A stretch of DNA of 46,826 nt from Capsaspora owczarzaki ATCC 30864 (GCF_000151315.2 NW_011887299.1:775387-822212), one strand, 5' to 3'. Counted from the stretch's first letter, positions 9,184 to 21,900 are shown. A program made the numbers and translations. The notes: generated from the letters alone by a model not told the origin.

Positions 9184-11869
9184 ATGATGAGCGGCGCAGT
9201 TAGTGGATTATATTTGCTGATCCGGTTGATGATGATGATGATGATGAGTGACCAACGTGGCAGTCGTCAATTGTGGAAGCACAACACCAGCTCAATCGTC
9301 GGAGTCTTGCCACAAATGCAGCCGCTACGACGACGACGACAACAGTCTGCCATTGCTGCGAGAACCATCGTTGCTGCGCTGCTGGCTTGCGTGGCGGTGG
9401 TGGTGGTCATGCTGGCTGAAGTGAGCTTGTCGGCGGTCGACAATGCCATTGCGCCGACTGGCACGTCCGACGCGCTCGAGCGAGACCGCGCTGCTCCCGA
9501 CGCCAGCACTGCTGCTGCTGCTACTACTACTGCAACTGTTGCTGCTGCTGCTACTGCTCCGTCGACCGAGGGCAAGACGCGGCCGTCGCAGTTTGCCAAC
9601 TGGGCGTTTGACGCTCACTCGCGAATCACCGCCGACACGCTGCCCGTTCGCACGGTGGACGCGCGCGCCGCACATGCGCCCAGCGACATTCCCGATGCAG
9701 TCTATGTCGCTGGTGTCTCGCCTCAGCCGCTGGCGCATCCGCGACTGGTCGCACTGTCCGATCGCGCCGTCGAGAGCATTCTCAATCTCAATCCCGCCGC
9801 CATCCGCGCTGAGGCAGATTCGGCCGCAGCAGCGTCTCTCTTTGAGCGTTTTGTCGGAGGGAGCTATCTGCCTCGAAATGCCCGGCCAATGGCACACAAC
9901 TACGCCGGACATCAGGTACGATTGGATCGCGCGCTGCCATACTGCAGTCCCAAAAAAGCGGTCAGTGTATGCTTCATTGCTCAATTGGTTTTCTTTTTTG
10001 CATTCTGTCTGTTTGGCGAATAGTTTGGATCATGGGCTGGACAGCTGGGCGATGGCCGCGCAATCTTGCTTGGTGAAACCACTTCACGTTCTGGCCAGCA
10101 CTGGGAGCTTCAACTCAAGGGCTCTGGTAAGTCTGACAACAGAAAATTAGAAAATTGCTACTACGGCAACCAAATCGCCGACAATGATGGAGGAGGAGGG
10201 GGAGGGGTTTGGGGATGGTTGCTACCTGGGTTGTGGACTGACGGACTTCTCTTTTATGACTTTTGCCAACCACCAAGGTCGTACCCCATTCTCGCGCGAT
10301 GGAGATGGTCGAGCCGTCGTGCGCTCCTCTGTACGCGAACTGCTCGCCAGCGAGGCACTCTATGCGCTGGGAATTCCGACAACACGCGCGCTCGCACTTG
10401 TTGCCGGCGATGAGACGGTGCTTCGCGACCCCCTGGGCGATGGGCATCCAGTTCCAGAGCGCACGGCCGTTCTGTTGCGAGCCAGTCCTTCTTGGCTGCG
10501 ATTTGGGTCGTTTGAGCGCTTTGCAGCCTTCGGCAGCCAACCGTCTAGACCAGACATCCAGCGCCAACTTGTGCAATTCCTGCAAGCGCACCACGCTCCT
10601 GAATTGGTGCGCAAGGACGGCCAGAGCGTGGGGCTGATGGGACGCATCGCTGGGCGCGTCAGCCAGTTTCTCTCAGGCACCCTCTTCCATGCTTCATCGA
10701 ATGAAGAGCACTCGCAGCAATTGTTTTCCAAGCGCACTCCGCCGACCACGTTTGAGCACCTGCGTCAGGGTTCGCCTTTGTTGCGGGCGTACCGAATGGT
10801 TGCCGATTTCGTCAGCCAATTCAACTGGGCGCGGGTCTCTGATGCCGGATGGGCCGCGCAACTTTTGGCTGAGGAGGACCCTGTCGACTACAGCCGATGG
10901 TTTGTCGGCGTTGTCAACAACACTGCTTGGCTGGTTGCGAACTGGCAAGCATACGGCTTTGCGCATGGCGTCTGCAACACGGACAACTTTTCCATTCTTG
11001 GCCTGACGCTTGATTATGGACCGTTTGCGTTCATGGAGGCGTATAATCCGGGTAGCGTTTTTGCGGGTTGCCAGAGTGTGCCGTTTGACAACGAAAATGA
11101 CGCTCGCACACTCACTTTTGGCTGCACACTCCTTCCAACCTTTGATTGGTTGTTGTTGTTGTTGTTGTTTTTGTTTGTTTCCATACCAACAGATCTTCGA
11201 CCCAATGCTTCAGACGAGTCCGACATGTACACTTTCAGTCAGCAGTCAAGCGTGGCGTACACCAATTTGATGTGGTTGGCGCAGGCGTTGGCCGAACTCA
11301 TTCCTGAACAAGATCGCCGAACAGCCCTCGGCGCCTTTGCGCGACTCCATGAAGAATACTACTTGCAGGTCATGCGACGCCGCCTGGGCTTGGACAATGA
11401 AGAAGACATTGACGCGCATATTGTGCAAGAGTTCAAGCGACTGCTCTTCCTGTCCAAGGCCGATTATTCGCTCAGCCTCCGCTTCCTTGCCGACATTCGT
11501 GACACGCACGTCGCCAACAAAACGGTGCCCGAGCACGCGTGGGCGTTGAAGGACATTGCTCAAGCCGAGCCCGAGGACTTTTACAGCTGGCTGAGCATGT
11601 GGTACAAGCGCATTCACCGCAACCACAATCGCGATCCCCTGGTGACTTTCGAGGCGATGAATGCCGTCAATCCTCGGTACATTCTCCGCAATTGGATGGC
11701 CCAGCAGGCCATTGAGGAATACCTCGGCGATGGCAACTCGCAGTCCGTTCAGCGATTACTCGACGTTCTGCAACAGCCGTTTGAGGTGAACGATTGGGCC
11801 GAAGCGGCTGGCTACGCCTCGCGTCCTCCGTCCTGGGCTGCTGAATTGCGGGTGAGTTGTTCTTCTTGA
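9184..11869 (+). CDS. SELENOO: Selenoprotein O family protein AMPylase (pseudokinase), cysteine form
   Basis: Four exons: 9184-9915, 10024-10126, 10278-11051, 11193-11869; 2286 nt, 761 residues. SelO transfers AMP from ATP to protein side chains using a protein-kinase fold with nucleotide bound in flipped orientation; in animals it is mitochondrial and redox-linked. Family motifs: [20 protein letters not shown] (about 238-257), [41 protein letters not shown] (active-site region), [10 protein letters not shown], and C-terminus [11 protein letters not shown]. The C-terminal residue that is selenocysteine in vertebrates is an ordinary Cys (TGT), so the closing TGA is a true stop. Ahead of the domain are ~150 residues with a basic patch (PLRRRRQQ), a hydrophobic segment ([19 protein letters not shown]) and a Thr/Ala linker: a signal anchor or an unusual presequence. 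The start is uncertain among several ATGs (9184-9246). Intron 3 (11052-11192, 141 bases) is a multiple of three without stops. Confidence 0.93.
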
Positions 11870-12354
11870 GAACAGGGTTCCGTCTGTTTTTGGTGTATTT
11901 TTGGTGTGCTTGTCGATTGTTGTCAATCCGAAACAAAAAAAAAGAAAAGAAGAAGAAGAAGAAGAAAACAAAAAAGAGGGGTTTATTATCAGGGAGTACG
12001 GGTTTTTTCAACACATTTCGGAGACGGTCGAGCAAAATAACAACAAACGACATTCTCAAACTAAGGCCGACCGAGAAACAATGCAGCAAAAGGCTTGAGC
12101 GCGCTCGGAGGCTCGGACAACAAGGTTTGGTGAGGATTCTTAACAAAAGAGGAATATGCGTGCTTATGGCGATGCTGCTTGCATCCACGACAACAGACTC
12201 GTTGCTCGTGGGTGAATAGGGGCATGACACAAAGACGGGGACACAAAGCATGCTGAAGGCGGGTGAACGGACTGTCATTTCCCACAAGTTTTTTTTTTTT
12301 TGGGTGAATGTGTGCTGCTGGCGGTCTCAAGCACCTAAAACCATAATGCCTGGT
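11870..12354. other. Intergenic, convergent 3' ends
   Basis: 485 bases between the stop codons of SelO (plus) and the Zn2Cys6 gene (minus). Contains A-rich strings near 11935-11975 and a T-run near 12290. I see no gene here. Confidence 0.6.
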
Positions 12355-14363
12355 TCAGTGCACTGACTCCGGCAAATGCAGCATTTCGTGGAAGAAAAGT
12401 GCGTGCGCAGGACAATCGTTGAAAAAGTCCATCGGCTTGTCGAAAATGGGCACATCAAGATTCCACTCGGGTCGTTCCATCACAGTATCGTTGTGCAAAA
12501 GCGAAATGCAGCCGTCGAACGAGGCGGAACGCCAGATGGCGGTGAGCGTGCAGCTGGCTTGGAAGGCAGAGCCGTCCTTGCGCACAAACACGACTTGCAT
12601 CGTGACGGAGGTGGTGATGCGCATCGAGATGATGCTCATGATAATCTCTTTGCACGAACTCTGGAAGGTCGGGTGAGTCAGCTGAGGCCATGTTTTGCCA
12701 ACAATTTCCGTGTCCGAGGTTGCGCCAAAGAGATCGACAAACAACGGACTGCACTCTTTGATCGTCCCCATGACGGTTTTGGCGTACGACACGGATGAGA
12801 AGCGCACGGTTCGTCTGATTTCCTCCGCGACTCGGGAGTCGGGCGTTGGGATGTGCATCCGGGTTCCGTCAAAAGCAGAGTCCAGCAGTGCCGGAATGGG
12901 GATTGAAATCCCGACTGGATTCCGGGGAGACCCGGTGGAGGTCAGGGAGGCGGATTGTAACTTGGACTGGAGCTCAATGTTGCGCGCACGCAGGTCGCCA
13001 AGCTCTCGGAGCACCTCAAAGTACGCCTTCACGGGCACGTGCTGCGGCATGGCCAGGAGCTGCAAAAACCGATGGACATCGGGCTCGGAATCGACAGGAC
13101 CAGTGTCGCAATGATACTCGAGCACCTGTCCGGCGCTGTCGAGCGCTGAAAACATCTGCGAGAGAATGGGGTCCCAGGAGGACGACTCGGTACTTGCGAC
13201 GGCAGGCAATGCCGCTTGAACTTGCTCCAGGCTCTTACTTTGAGATGCGTTGTTGGCTGCCGGCGCGAATTGCACTTGGAGCTGGCTCTCGACATCATGC
13301 GCAGCATTCTTCTTCTTGCGGCCCTTCTTGGACGGCTGCGGGTAGCAGCAGCTCGACTGCGTGCCGGCCTTGAGACATCGGTTGCAAGGCAACCCCCGAT
13401 TGCAAGACCGATGCGCCATCTGAGGCAAAAGTCCAACCAGCGTGTAAATGTTAGTCACCAGCATTATTGCGTCAGGTTGCAATCATGATCGTGGTCAGAA
13501 CGGTGAAGAGCGAAAGCAAAAGAAAGAAGAACGAACGATGCGCGTTTGTTTTCATGTTGTCTGACACCGGCCACCCTTCCTCCACCAACCCCAGCACCCC
13601 CATGAAAAATCACCAAAATGCCAAGTGCAAATTGTCAACACAAATCAGGGAGCGTCAGCCTCACACCAACCCCAGAAAACGGAAGCGAGGCAAACAATTG
13701 TTTGTTTTTTTCGCAGCGAGATGAGACTTTTTTTCACCGAAATGCAAGCCAAGTTGCAGAGCTCAGCCATACCCGACATGGAAGACAGCTGGGTGACGCC
13801 AAGGAGGCCTTCTGTGCTGGGAACGACGCGGTCAGCGACTCGGCCGATTGTGTTGGTCCTTGCTCGGACGACGTGGGAGACTCGGACGACGACGACGACG
13901 ACGATGTGGGTGGCGAGAAGGCCGTGTGCACCGACCAGTCCACATGGTGGGTGTCGATGGTCGTATTATTCCTGCTCTTGTGGATGCGGCTATCGTGCTT
14001 GGCGAGCACGGGCACAACAGCAGCAGCAACGGACGCGTGGGAACGGTTCGACAACAACGGCGATTTAGTGGGATTGGGTCTGCTGCTCGCGTCGTCGCCA
14101 GCCACGCCGGCCTCTGCTGCCTGTGCCTGCAGGGCGGTGGTCAGCGCCATCCGGTGGCTGGGCTCTGGGGAGAAGTCGTCCGGGAGCGGGTACGCGTCGC
14201 CAAAGTCGACATGAAAACGAGGGAACTTGTCATCGCTTTCGGTCGTCGGCGAGACCGGACAGCTCTCTGTCGCGCTGCTGGGGCGGCTGGAGGTGTCTGA
14301 CATGGCCGACGACAGCTGCGCCATGCTGAAGAGTGCAGGCGACAGGCCCAGGAAGTCGGTCAT
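12355..14363 (-). CDS. Zn2Cys6 fungal-type transcription factor with PAS domain (AcuK/ERT1-like)
   Basis: Two exons: 14363-13773 and 13419-12355; 1656 nt, 551 residues. Joining them across the 353-base intron builds a perfect binuclear zinc cluster: C-x2-C-x6-C-x5-C-x2-C-x8-C (CLPCRMAHRSC, then NRGLPCNRC, then LKAGTQSSC) followed by the basic stretch KKGRKKK. The intron splits the cluster between the second and third Cys, so neither exon shows it alone. The region after about residue 420 (SSVSYAKTVMGTIKECSPLF ... GKTWPQLTHP ... VFVRKDGSAFQ) looks like a PAS domain. Zn2Cys6 plus PAS is the layout of fungal AcuK/ERT1/GSM1 regulators of gluconeogenesis, where the cluster also has a CxxCRxxHxxC form. 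The N-terminal 190 residues are Ser/Pro/Thr rich with an acidic, serine-rich stretch. The nuclear DNA-binding role is known for the family; target genes here are unknown. Confidence 0.85.
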
Positions 14364-14849
14364 TGAAGCGAGTGGTTGTTTTTGTGGTTTTGGAAGGTGG
14401 GAGTGGTGGTGGGGGAAGAAAACGAAAAAAATAAAACGAAAAAAAAAAAAAAAAAAAAAAAGACTGACCGCTCAGAGTGACTAATCCCATACTTGAAAAT
14501 GACAAACGAAACCCAATTGCAATGGCTGGCCCCCCCCCCTTTAGCTCGCTATCACACAGGTAGAGTAGCAAGTGCACCGTAAGTTCGCCCTCCGTTTCAA
14601 GAACTTGCACGAAAAACAAGCTTTTGGGGAAAATATCACAAGTTTGTTATTGTAATGTAAACAAGTGCGGAAAATAGAAGCCAATTGCATTACGTCTTGG
14701 CGGTTTTTTTTTTTTTTTCGTTTTTTTCGTTTTGTTGTTTGTTTCAACTGTTTTTTTCAAATGCAGTTCAAATTGCCTTCCTTGGAACAGGAGTTGGCGC
14801 TAAGACAGATCGATATGGGGGATGAGACGGAAAAACAAAAATGACCACG
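14364..14849. other. Intergenic region upstream of the Zn2Cys6 gene, downstream of CASP
   Basis: 486 bases between the start of the Zn2Cys6 gene and the stop of CASP, both on minus. It has a 23-base A tract (about 14439-14461), a C-run near 14530 and T-runs near 14705-14755. It should contain the Zn2Cys6 promoter and the CASP 3' UTR; no gene is visible. Confidence 0.5.
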
Positions 14850-17800
14850 TCACCGTCGCTGGCCGTGATGCTCCTCTCGCATGTGCACGGCAAAGCGATC
14901 GACGCAAAGCGCTGCGCTCTCGTCCTGGCACGCCTGCGACCACGACAGCTTGTACAAGACCAGGAATACCAATGCATGCAAAATGATGCTGTAGAAAAAG
15001 ACAAAGCTGCGGGCGTACTTGTTGGACATGATAAAGCGGCCCATGCTGAGCGTAATCCGCTCGGTCGCGTTGAGGGCTTGCACTTTGCGCTGTCGCTCCT
15101 GTGTCGCGCGCGCGAGAGGTGGAAGAAAATAATGGGAGAACAAGAGAGAAGAATTACAATGTGAGAGAATGCGAGGGCTGGCAGGCTGGTTGCTTGGAGG
15201 TGCATACAAATGCACGCAAAACCAAAAAGGGGTGGTTGGGAAAAAAACAAAACGAATCAACGGGTTGACGTGGCAACATACCTGCGCATGAAACTCTCGG
15301 AACGGGTTGAGTTGCTCCTCGTATTGTGTGGAATAGCGCTCGATGGCGTCATTTCCGGTTGCAGACGCCTGGGGGAGGGGGGAAGGCAGCATCCAGAATG
15401 AGAAGGCGCACAGAGTTGGAATGCAATCATCTTTTTCCGGTTGTTGATTTCTCTCGTCGAACAACCAAAGTGCGAGCTCACCTTTGTCGGGTAAGACTGT
15501 AGAAACTTGACCTTTTCATACATCTTGACGTTATCAGAGCGCAGCGCATCAATATCCGCGCGCAGCGACGCCATTTGCTGGAGGAGAGTGCGGTTTTCCT
15601 GCTCGCAATCCGTGATGATCGGGAAACAAGATCAAGGCAAGTCAGTCCACAACAATGTCTGTCTTGGCGGCTCAAGGCAGCGATCGTCCTTCTCGTTGTC
15701 CCCTCTTTGTCTTCGTCTCGCTGTGTTCAAGCCCCTGACAAATACATGATCATCCGCAAGCAAAAAAAGTGCACATACAACTTCAAGCTCGGTGTTGCGC
15801 TGTCGGAAGCGATCGCGTTGACCTGCGACAATTGGGAGCAGTCCGGCTGAGGAGGCGTCGCTCGATGATGCTGCGGCAAATCCGACCGGGCCGCCAACGA
15901 GCATGCTTGCATCCGGGGTCTCGGGCGCGGATCCATTGCCGTTTGTGGCCTCTAGGAGAAGCGAGACGTGATCTGGCGGCAAGCCACGCAGCAAAGGAAA
16001 GCAAGAGGGCAAAATTCAGCGAAACGTCGTCAAATCCCTTCTCGTCTTCTTCTTCTTCTTCTTCAACAACGTCCCAAGGAGCAACAATCGGACGACATCG
16101 AAACAACGAAGAGACGGCAAGACATACTTGTGCTTGAAGCAGAGCGTTGCAGAACTGGGTTGCCGGCGGAAGGATCTGAAGGAGGAAAATCAGAAAAAAA
16201 AAAAACGAAACAGTTGCCTAAGTCGAATGCTAATCGTTTGAATCCTTGTGGCGGCAAATGCAAAACGTACCGCGAGTGGTATCACTGCTCATGTTCATGA
16301 GATCGCTTTCAAGCTGAGCAATGAGCGCGAGTTGACCGGAAATGAGCTTGCTCTTGTCTTCTTGAGCCTGGTGCAACAATGCAAATTCCTACAACATGCA
16401 TCATGGCAAAGTCAGATGTACCGCCACCAGCATTGCACAGTTGCAGCAGCTGACAGCACTCAAAGGGGGGGGGAGAGAAACACAAACCTCGTTTCGCAAA
16501 TTCAAGTTGACCTTCAATTGAGTCAACTCAGATTGAAGCAGCCGGTTCTTTTCCAGCAGCAAGGTTTCAATGGATTTGCCTGCTATTGTTGAAGTGTCGC
16601 CGCTGGTGACGCCGCCTGGTTCCGAGTTGAGATTCTAATCACAAGGAGAAAGCAAGCGGATGTGAGCCCATTTTCGAAAAAAAAAAAAAAAAAAAAACAC
16701 CATTTTTCGCAATCGAAAGCGAGAACAGGAGACTTGCATTTTGGTGATTGGACGACTCAATCATCTTCAGAATGGACAACTCTTTCTTAATGTCCTCGTA
16801 GTCACTTCGAAGCTCAAGCTCGTGCTCCAGCCGCTCCGTGTTCGCAGTCACGTCTTCAATGTGCGCCTCCAACGCTTCAAGCTCTTGTGCGTGCAGTTGT
16901 TTGGCTTTGGTTGTCGCAACCTGTGACAGAACAGTCATGCCAGTCAGCGTCGGCAACCAACAAAGCAGGTGTTTTTGGTGGAAAAACAGATATCAAACAA
17001 TACTCGCCAATCAAAGCAGTACCTGATGCTTGTGCAACTCTTCAACAAGAAGAGAGATTTCCTTTTCCTTTGAATGCAACTCGAGATCAAGCTGGGTAAG
17101 CCGTGCTTGCAGCTCACTCGATGGCAGCGCCCCAATTCCAGGCGCGCCAACCGACCCGCCGGAAGCCGATGATTTCTACCAAGCACCACCGAGATTCAGC
17201 CAATTGAAGTGGAGACAAGACAGGGCCATTCCCAACACCGCACAAAAAGCTTCATCAAGACTTGTCCACAAAAAACGACATTCGACAGAGCAAAAACTTA
17301 CACTGAGCTCTTCAATCTGAGCAGCGAGCAAATCCGCCTGTCGCTCTGCGGCGGCGACCTTGGTGTTGGCTCGGTCCAAGTCGGACAACAACAACTCGAC
17401 CTCGGATGCTTTGGCGTGCAATTCCTCCTCATGGCGGGCACGAAAGTCCATCAGCTGTGACTGCGCAATCTCAAGCTGGGATTTCAACCCAGACGCAAGC
17501 CCTTCCTGTTGACCGAGCCGCGTTGCCAGCTCAATCTTTTGCTGTTGCACTGCCCGCTCGCGCTCGGAAAACTCTTCTTGCATTTGCTGCTCGGCGGCTT
17601 TGCTTTTCGACTTGACGGATTGATCAATGCCTTGCTCGAGCTCTTTGACACGTTCTTTGAGTCGCGTAATGGTCACGTCTTGATTTTTCACGTCGGCAAT
17701 TTCCTTGTGGTATCTATCAAGCGACAGCGTGAGAGATGAGCCAGCGTCAGAAATCACAATTGGATTGGAGTGGTTTGGTTGTTACGCACTCGTCCATTGT

Positions 17801-18695
17801 TTCTCGCAGCTTGCGATTTTCAACTTCTAGATCGCGGACGCTTTGCATGCGTTGCTGCAGAGCCAAGGTTTCACGCAGTGCAGGGAGAGGGTCGGGGGCG
17901 TCGGCCAGTTTCCTGTAGACGTTGGCCAAGAACGTCTCTGTGAAGAGCGACAGCAGGAAGCAAAACAATGTTAGAATCACAGGGGCATGCATGTCATTGG
18001 TGTGTTTGCTTGCTTGGAAGCATCCTTGTGTTGAGGGAAGCGCGACGATACACCATTCGCGCCAATGCAAAACACAAAACTCGTAAATGCTCCGAAAACC
18101 CCTCACCTGCGCTCTTTCCGCGCTTGGATAGCGTGTCAATCTCTGTCTGATACTTTGTCATGATGGGCTTGATCAGTGTCTTTGTCTCTTCGCTGAGGGT
18201 CTTGCGGAACTCGCGCGTGAATTCAACCAGGCGTTTCCGGCTCGCGTCGCCCTCGACTTGCGCGTCCGCAATAACTTGTGCAGATGCATCCAATTCACGC
18301 TGTCAAAATCACAACAGGTTTGCAACATACACAAGCATGAGGTGTTGGGTTGAGTTGAGTTGAGTTCTGTAAGGCTGAGCGAAACTGTTCGCTTTCAATC
18401 CCCAAGTCAACCAAGCCAGTGCACCGACCTGCAGCTGCGGAAGGGCAACCACGGTCGACCAGAACTCGGCAACCGCTGCAACAGCTGCTGCTGGGTTTGC
18501 ATTGGTGGGTCCTGGCGTTGATGCAGCTGACGACGACGACGTGGCCAGTAGAGGTGCGCTGCCGCTGTGATTCAACGCGGCTGCTGCTGTTCCCGTTGCT
18601 GCAGTGGCGCTGTGCGTCGTTTGCATGTGTGTGTGGCTGCTGTGCGACGTGAGCAGCGACGGCGACGGCGACGGGGACGGCGCAGGTGAGCTCAT
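14850..18695 (-). CDS. CASP: CASP (CUX1 alternative product family), Golgi coiled-coil membrane protein
   Basis: Thirteen exons: 18695-18429, 18299-18107, 17937-17790, 17713-17302, 17175-17023, 16920-16738, 16634-16488, 16388-16271, 16175-16128, 15972-15779, 15598-15482, 15368-15282, 15098-14850; 2316 nt, 771 residues, an exact reading frame. CASP is a type-II tail-anchored golgin acting in intra-Golgi transport. Landmarks: VAEFWSTVVALPQLQREL at the domain start, DASRKRLVEFTREFRKT, NVYRKLADAPDPLPAL, KLRETMDEYHKEIADVKNQ, a long central coiled coil, YEDIKKELSILKMIES, LPIVAGQRDRFRQRN, LRSDNVKMYEKVKFLQSYP, RYSTQYEEQLNPF, and the C-terminal SMGRFIMSNKYARSFVFFYS followed by the single membrane helix (about 716-736). 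These match animal and plant CASP in order. The first ~70 residues are a Ser/Pro/Ala-rich extension. Intron 6 uses a GC donor. Confidence 0.95.
16635..16737 (-). other. GC-AG intron in CASP
   Basis: The junction reads AAT|GCAAGT ... ATTAG|AAT on the minus strand. Only the GC donor keeps the phase between KMIESSNHQN and NLNSEPGG; the nearest GT (two codons on) shifts the frame. The GCAAGT context is the strong consensus typical of GC introns. Confidence 0.7.
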
Positions 18696-18983
18696 AGCTG
18701 AGGTCTGGTTGGGTGTTGGTTTCAAAATTCGCTGCAGTTCGTTCGTTGAGAGATGAGCGAGAGAACGACTGGTTTGGCAAGGAAAAGGTCGACACTGTCG
18801 TATTGGTTTGAGATGACAGTTGCTGAATTTGTGAAGGGGGTGGAGCCTTGGATGAGAGAGCGAGCGATTGACCGGGTGAAAAGCTGAATCACAGACGAAT
18901 TTGCATTGAACATCAACGCACACAATGGAAACATAAAAGCACAATCTTGACAGCGAGTGAAGACAAAACACGACGTGCCTGCA

Positions 18984-21900
18984 TCACGGTGTTGAAATGG
19001 ATGGCGCGGAGGAACTGCTCGCAACGTTGCCACTGGAAGAGCTGCTTGTAGCATTGCTCGAGGACCCGGCGGACGAGCTGCTCGAAATGGAGCTGGTGCG
19101 ATAGATGGGCTCTTGCGCATGCTTCGGACAGACCCAACGAACCTCGCCCGTGCTGAGCACAACAGCTCGCTCCAAACCGGCAAAGGACTTGTACTCGTCG
19201 TTCTTGGATAGGAAAGCAGCCCATTCCCTTGCTGCCTCTTGGGACGAGTGTGTGACTTCTGAGGAAGTAGCAGATGCAGGCGCTGGTTGCTTTCCTTTCG
19301 TGCTGGAACCTTTTTCTGATCGTCAGCGTGGTCGAGCAATCTTTGCAAGTAGGGCAGAGCCTCGAGCGGGTCTTCCAAAGCAGTAATGGCTGAATCAACC
19401 GCATCCGTTACATCTGGTCCACCAGGAGCCAAACTGGCTGCTTTCAGGAACGGACGCACAAACTCAAGCAGGCTGCGAACACGGGGGCCATACTTTTTCA
19501 GCCACTTTGAAAACTTGGCAATTTCGTAGCCGGGATGACTGTCGATACGATGCCACTCGGGCTGGTTGTTGGTACCCATGTGAGCGCACAGCAGGTGCGC
19601 AGTGTGGCGTGACTTGTAAAGTTCTTTGAGCTTGGAAAACCAGTTCCGGGTCGCAGCCGGGGGCATCACGACAAACAACAACGGGCATGGTTTGTCCAGC
19701 AAGTCCAGCTGCATTTGGACTTGACTCGTGAAAAAACGAGCGATTTCGTCTTTCTGCTCCTTTTGCAAAGATTCTGCCGTGTCCAGCCGCGAAATCAAGC
19801 TGTCGGCAAGCTCATCAATGCGCTTCAGAACTTTGTCGAACTCGACAGAATTACTTTTGACCTCGTTTGGAATTGATCCAAAGACGACGTCCAGAGCCTC
19901 CTGGAAACTCTTCAAGTTCCTTGCTGCTTCAGTCGCAAAGTTGGTAAAATGTTGCGCATTGGTAGTCGCAAAAGCTTGAAGCTGCGTTTGCAGTTGAGCT
20001 GCGACAAGTGATGCAACTTGCGTGGCTGCTGTTTGGATCTCGCTCGCCGGTGCCGGTTGCGGCTCGAGTTCCTGCAGCGCCTTGACATCCTCCGGCGTGG
20101 GTTGCGAAACAGCGTTCAAGCGACGCTGCAAAAGCGAGCTGAGAACTGGAAGCCATTCCTCCTTTGGAAACGTGATGTGCGTGTGCGAACAAGACAAGGT
20201 CATTTTGGTATTAACTGCATCACGAACTTGAGGTCGCAGCGTCAACTTGCATTCTCGATTGTCATCAGGCTGGTGCATGGGGCAGCGCAGATAAGTTTCC
20301 CATGAAATTCCAGGATACCTATCCGAGCTGAGATTGTCCAATATCTCAATCAGGGTTGGCAGCAGCTCCTCTGGATGCTTCCCGCGAGCGGTAAACTCAA
20401 GGCGCACATTGGAAGCGTTGCGATGAACACGTAGCAGTGCTCGAGGACCGCCATAATTGACCAGAACAGCATCTTTCCACGCCGTCAAACGGAATTTCCG
20501 CTCGTGAAAGCGCACAACCAGCCTCGCGAAAAACCCCTCCAGCAGAAACTTGGTCTCCATCACAATGGCAACTTCATGCGGCTCGCTCGCTTCAGGCTTC
20601 AATGACCATACGTTCGGGTCGGCTTTGTAGGCTGGGAGGTACGAAGGGATGACATAGCGAGTTTCGGCGCTTGAAGCAGAATCGGTTCCAGGCTCATCGC
20701 CCTCGCTCATCTTGTACAAGAGCTCGTATCGCTGAAGGAGCAGCACGAACTGATCACAAATCGCAGAATCGATGCCCTTCCAAGCGTTTCGAAGCAGATC
20801 CTTGCGAGTCACGATACCATCCTTGACCCATCGATCTTTAGGCTTCTGGGTAATAACTCCAGTCAGGACTGTTTTCGTGAACCATTGAGGGTTCAAGATG
20901 ACTATATCGTCCAACGAAGCGAGGAGAGTAGCAGGTTGCAGCGCGGGAACATTGGACGTGTCTGGGGTCGCTGAATTGGCGAGACGATGGAAAACGACCC
21001 AGCCTTGAAAACGCAAGAGCTCCATGAACGCATCGATTGCTCGCCCGCTGAGACGCAGTGACTGGCCAAGCTCGACCATTTCATGCCATCGACAGAGGGG
21101 TGGTTTGTTTTGGGCGGTCAACTGATCGGCTCGCTTCCGTAGAGAGTCTCTGAACCGGATGTACCGGCCATCCACCGGTTGATTGTAAAACGGCATCTTT
21201 TGTCCGGCTCGAAACAATGCAGTCTTGAGTTCCGGCATGCTCGGGGCCCCCGTAGAGTTCCGTGCGTTGATGTAGACGGTCGAACGCACATTAAAGTCGA
21301 CACTTGATTCGTGTAAGATATAGAACAGACTGGCAAGATTTTGTTTTTGCTCTTGCTGCCGCTCCGAAGTGTACGACGGATCATCAATGTGGGTTCCAAC
21401 GAGAATGATATCGGCGTTGGGAACGCAAGCGTGCAAGCTGCGTAGCCAAAATTCAAGGCGCGAATTGAGGAACAAGTCTTCACGCACGTCAAACAAGACC
21501 AGGTAGACTGTTCGTTCACGAAGAAAGAACTGGTGCGAAACCAGATAGACTTCTTGACCAGCGAAATCCCAAACGATCAAAATCATGGATTCGTCTTCCT
21601 CACGCAGATCGACTGTCTCGCGCAGAACGACTGTCTTGCGCAGAACGACTGTCGAGATGTCAATGCCATCGGTGGAATTGGCAATGCTGAACATATTGGA
21701 GAACGCCTGTCGCACGTATCCGTCGGCGATTCCCCGAACAAGCGAGGTCTTGCCGACGGAAGGATCGCCAAGCACGACCACGCGAACTTCCTGGCATCGA
21801 ACAGAACCAGATCGACGCTGATTCACAATGTGTCTGAAAGTGGCAGAGGAAAAGTGAGAGCAGAATGGGTGGTTGGTGAACAACTCGGACTAACGCGGAA

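Noticed and set aside
11858-11869. TGA after the SCSS tail of SelO as a possible selenocysteine codon
   Set aside because: The selenocysteine position of the family is TGT here, and the TGA falls exactly at the usual C-terminus, so it is a normal stop.
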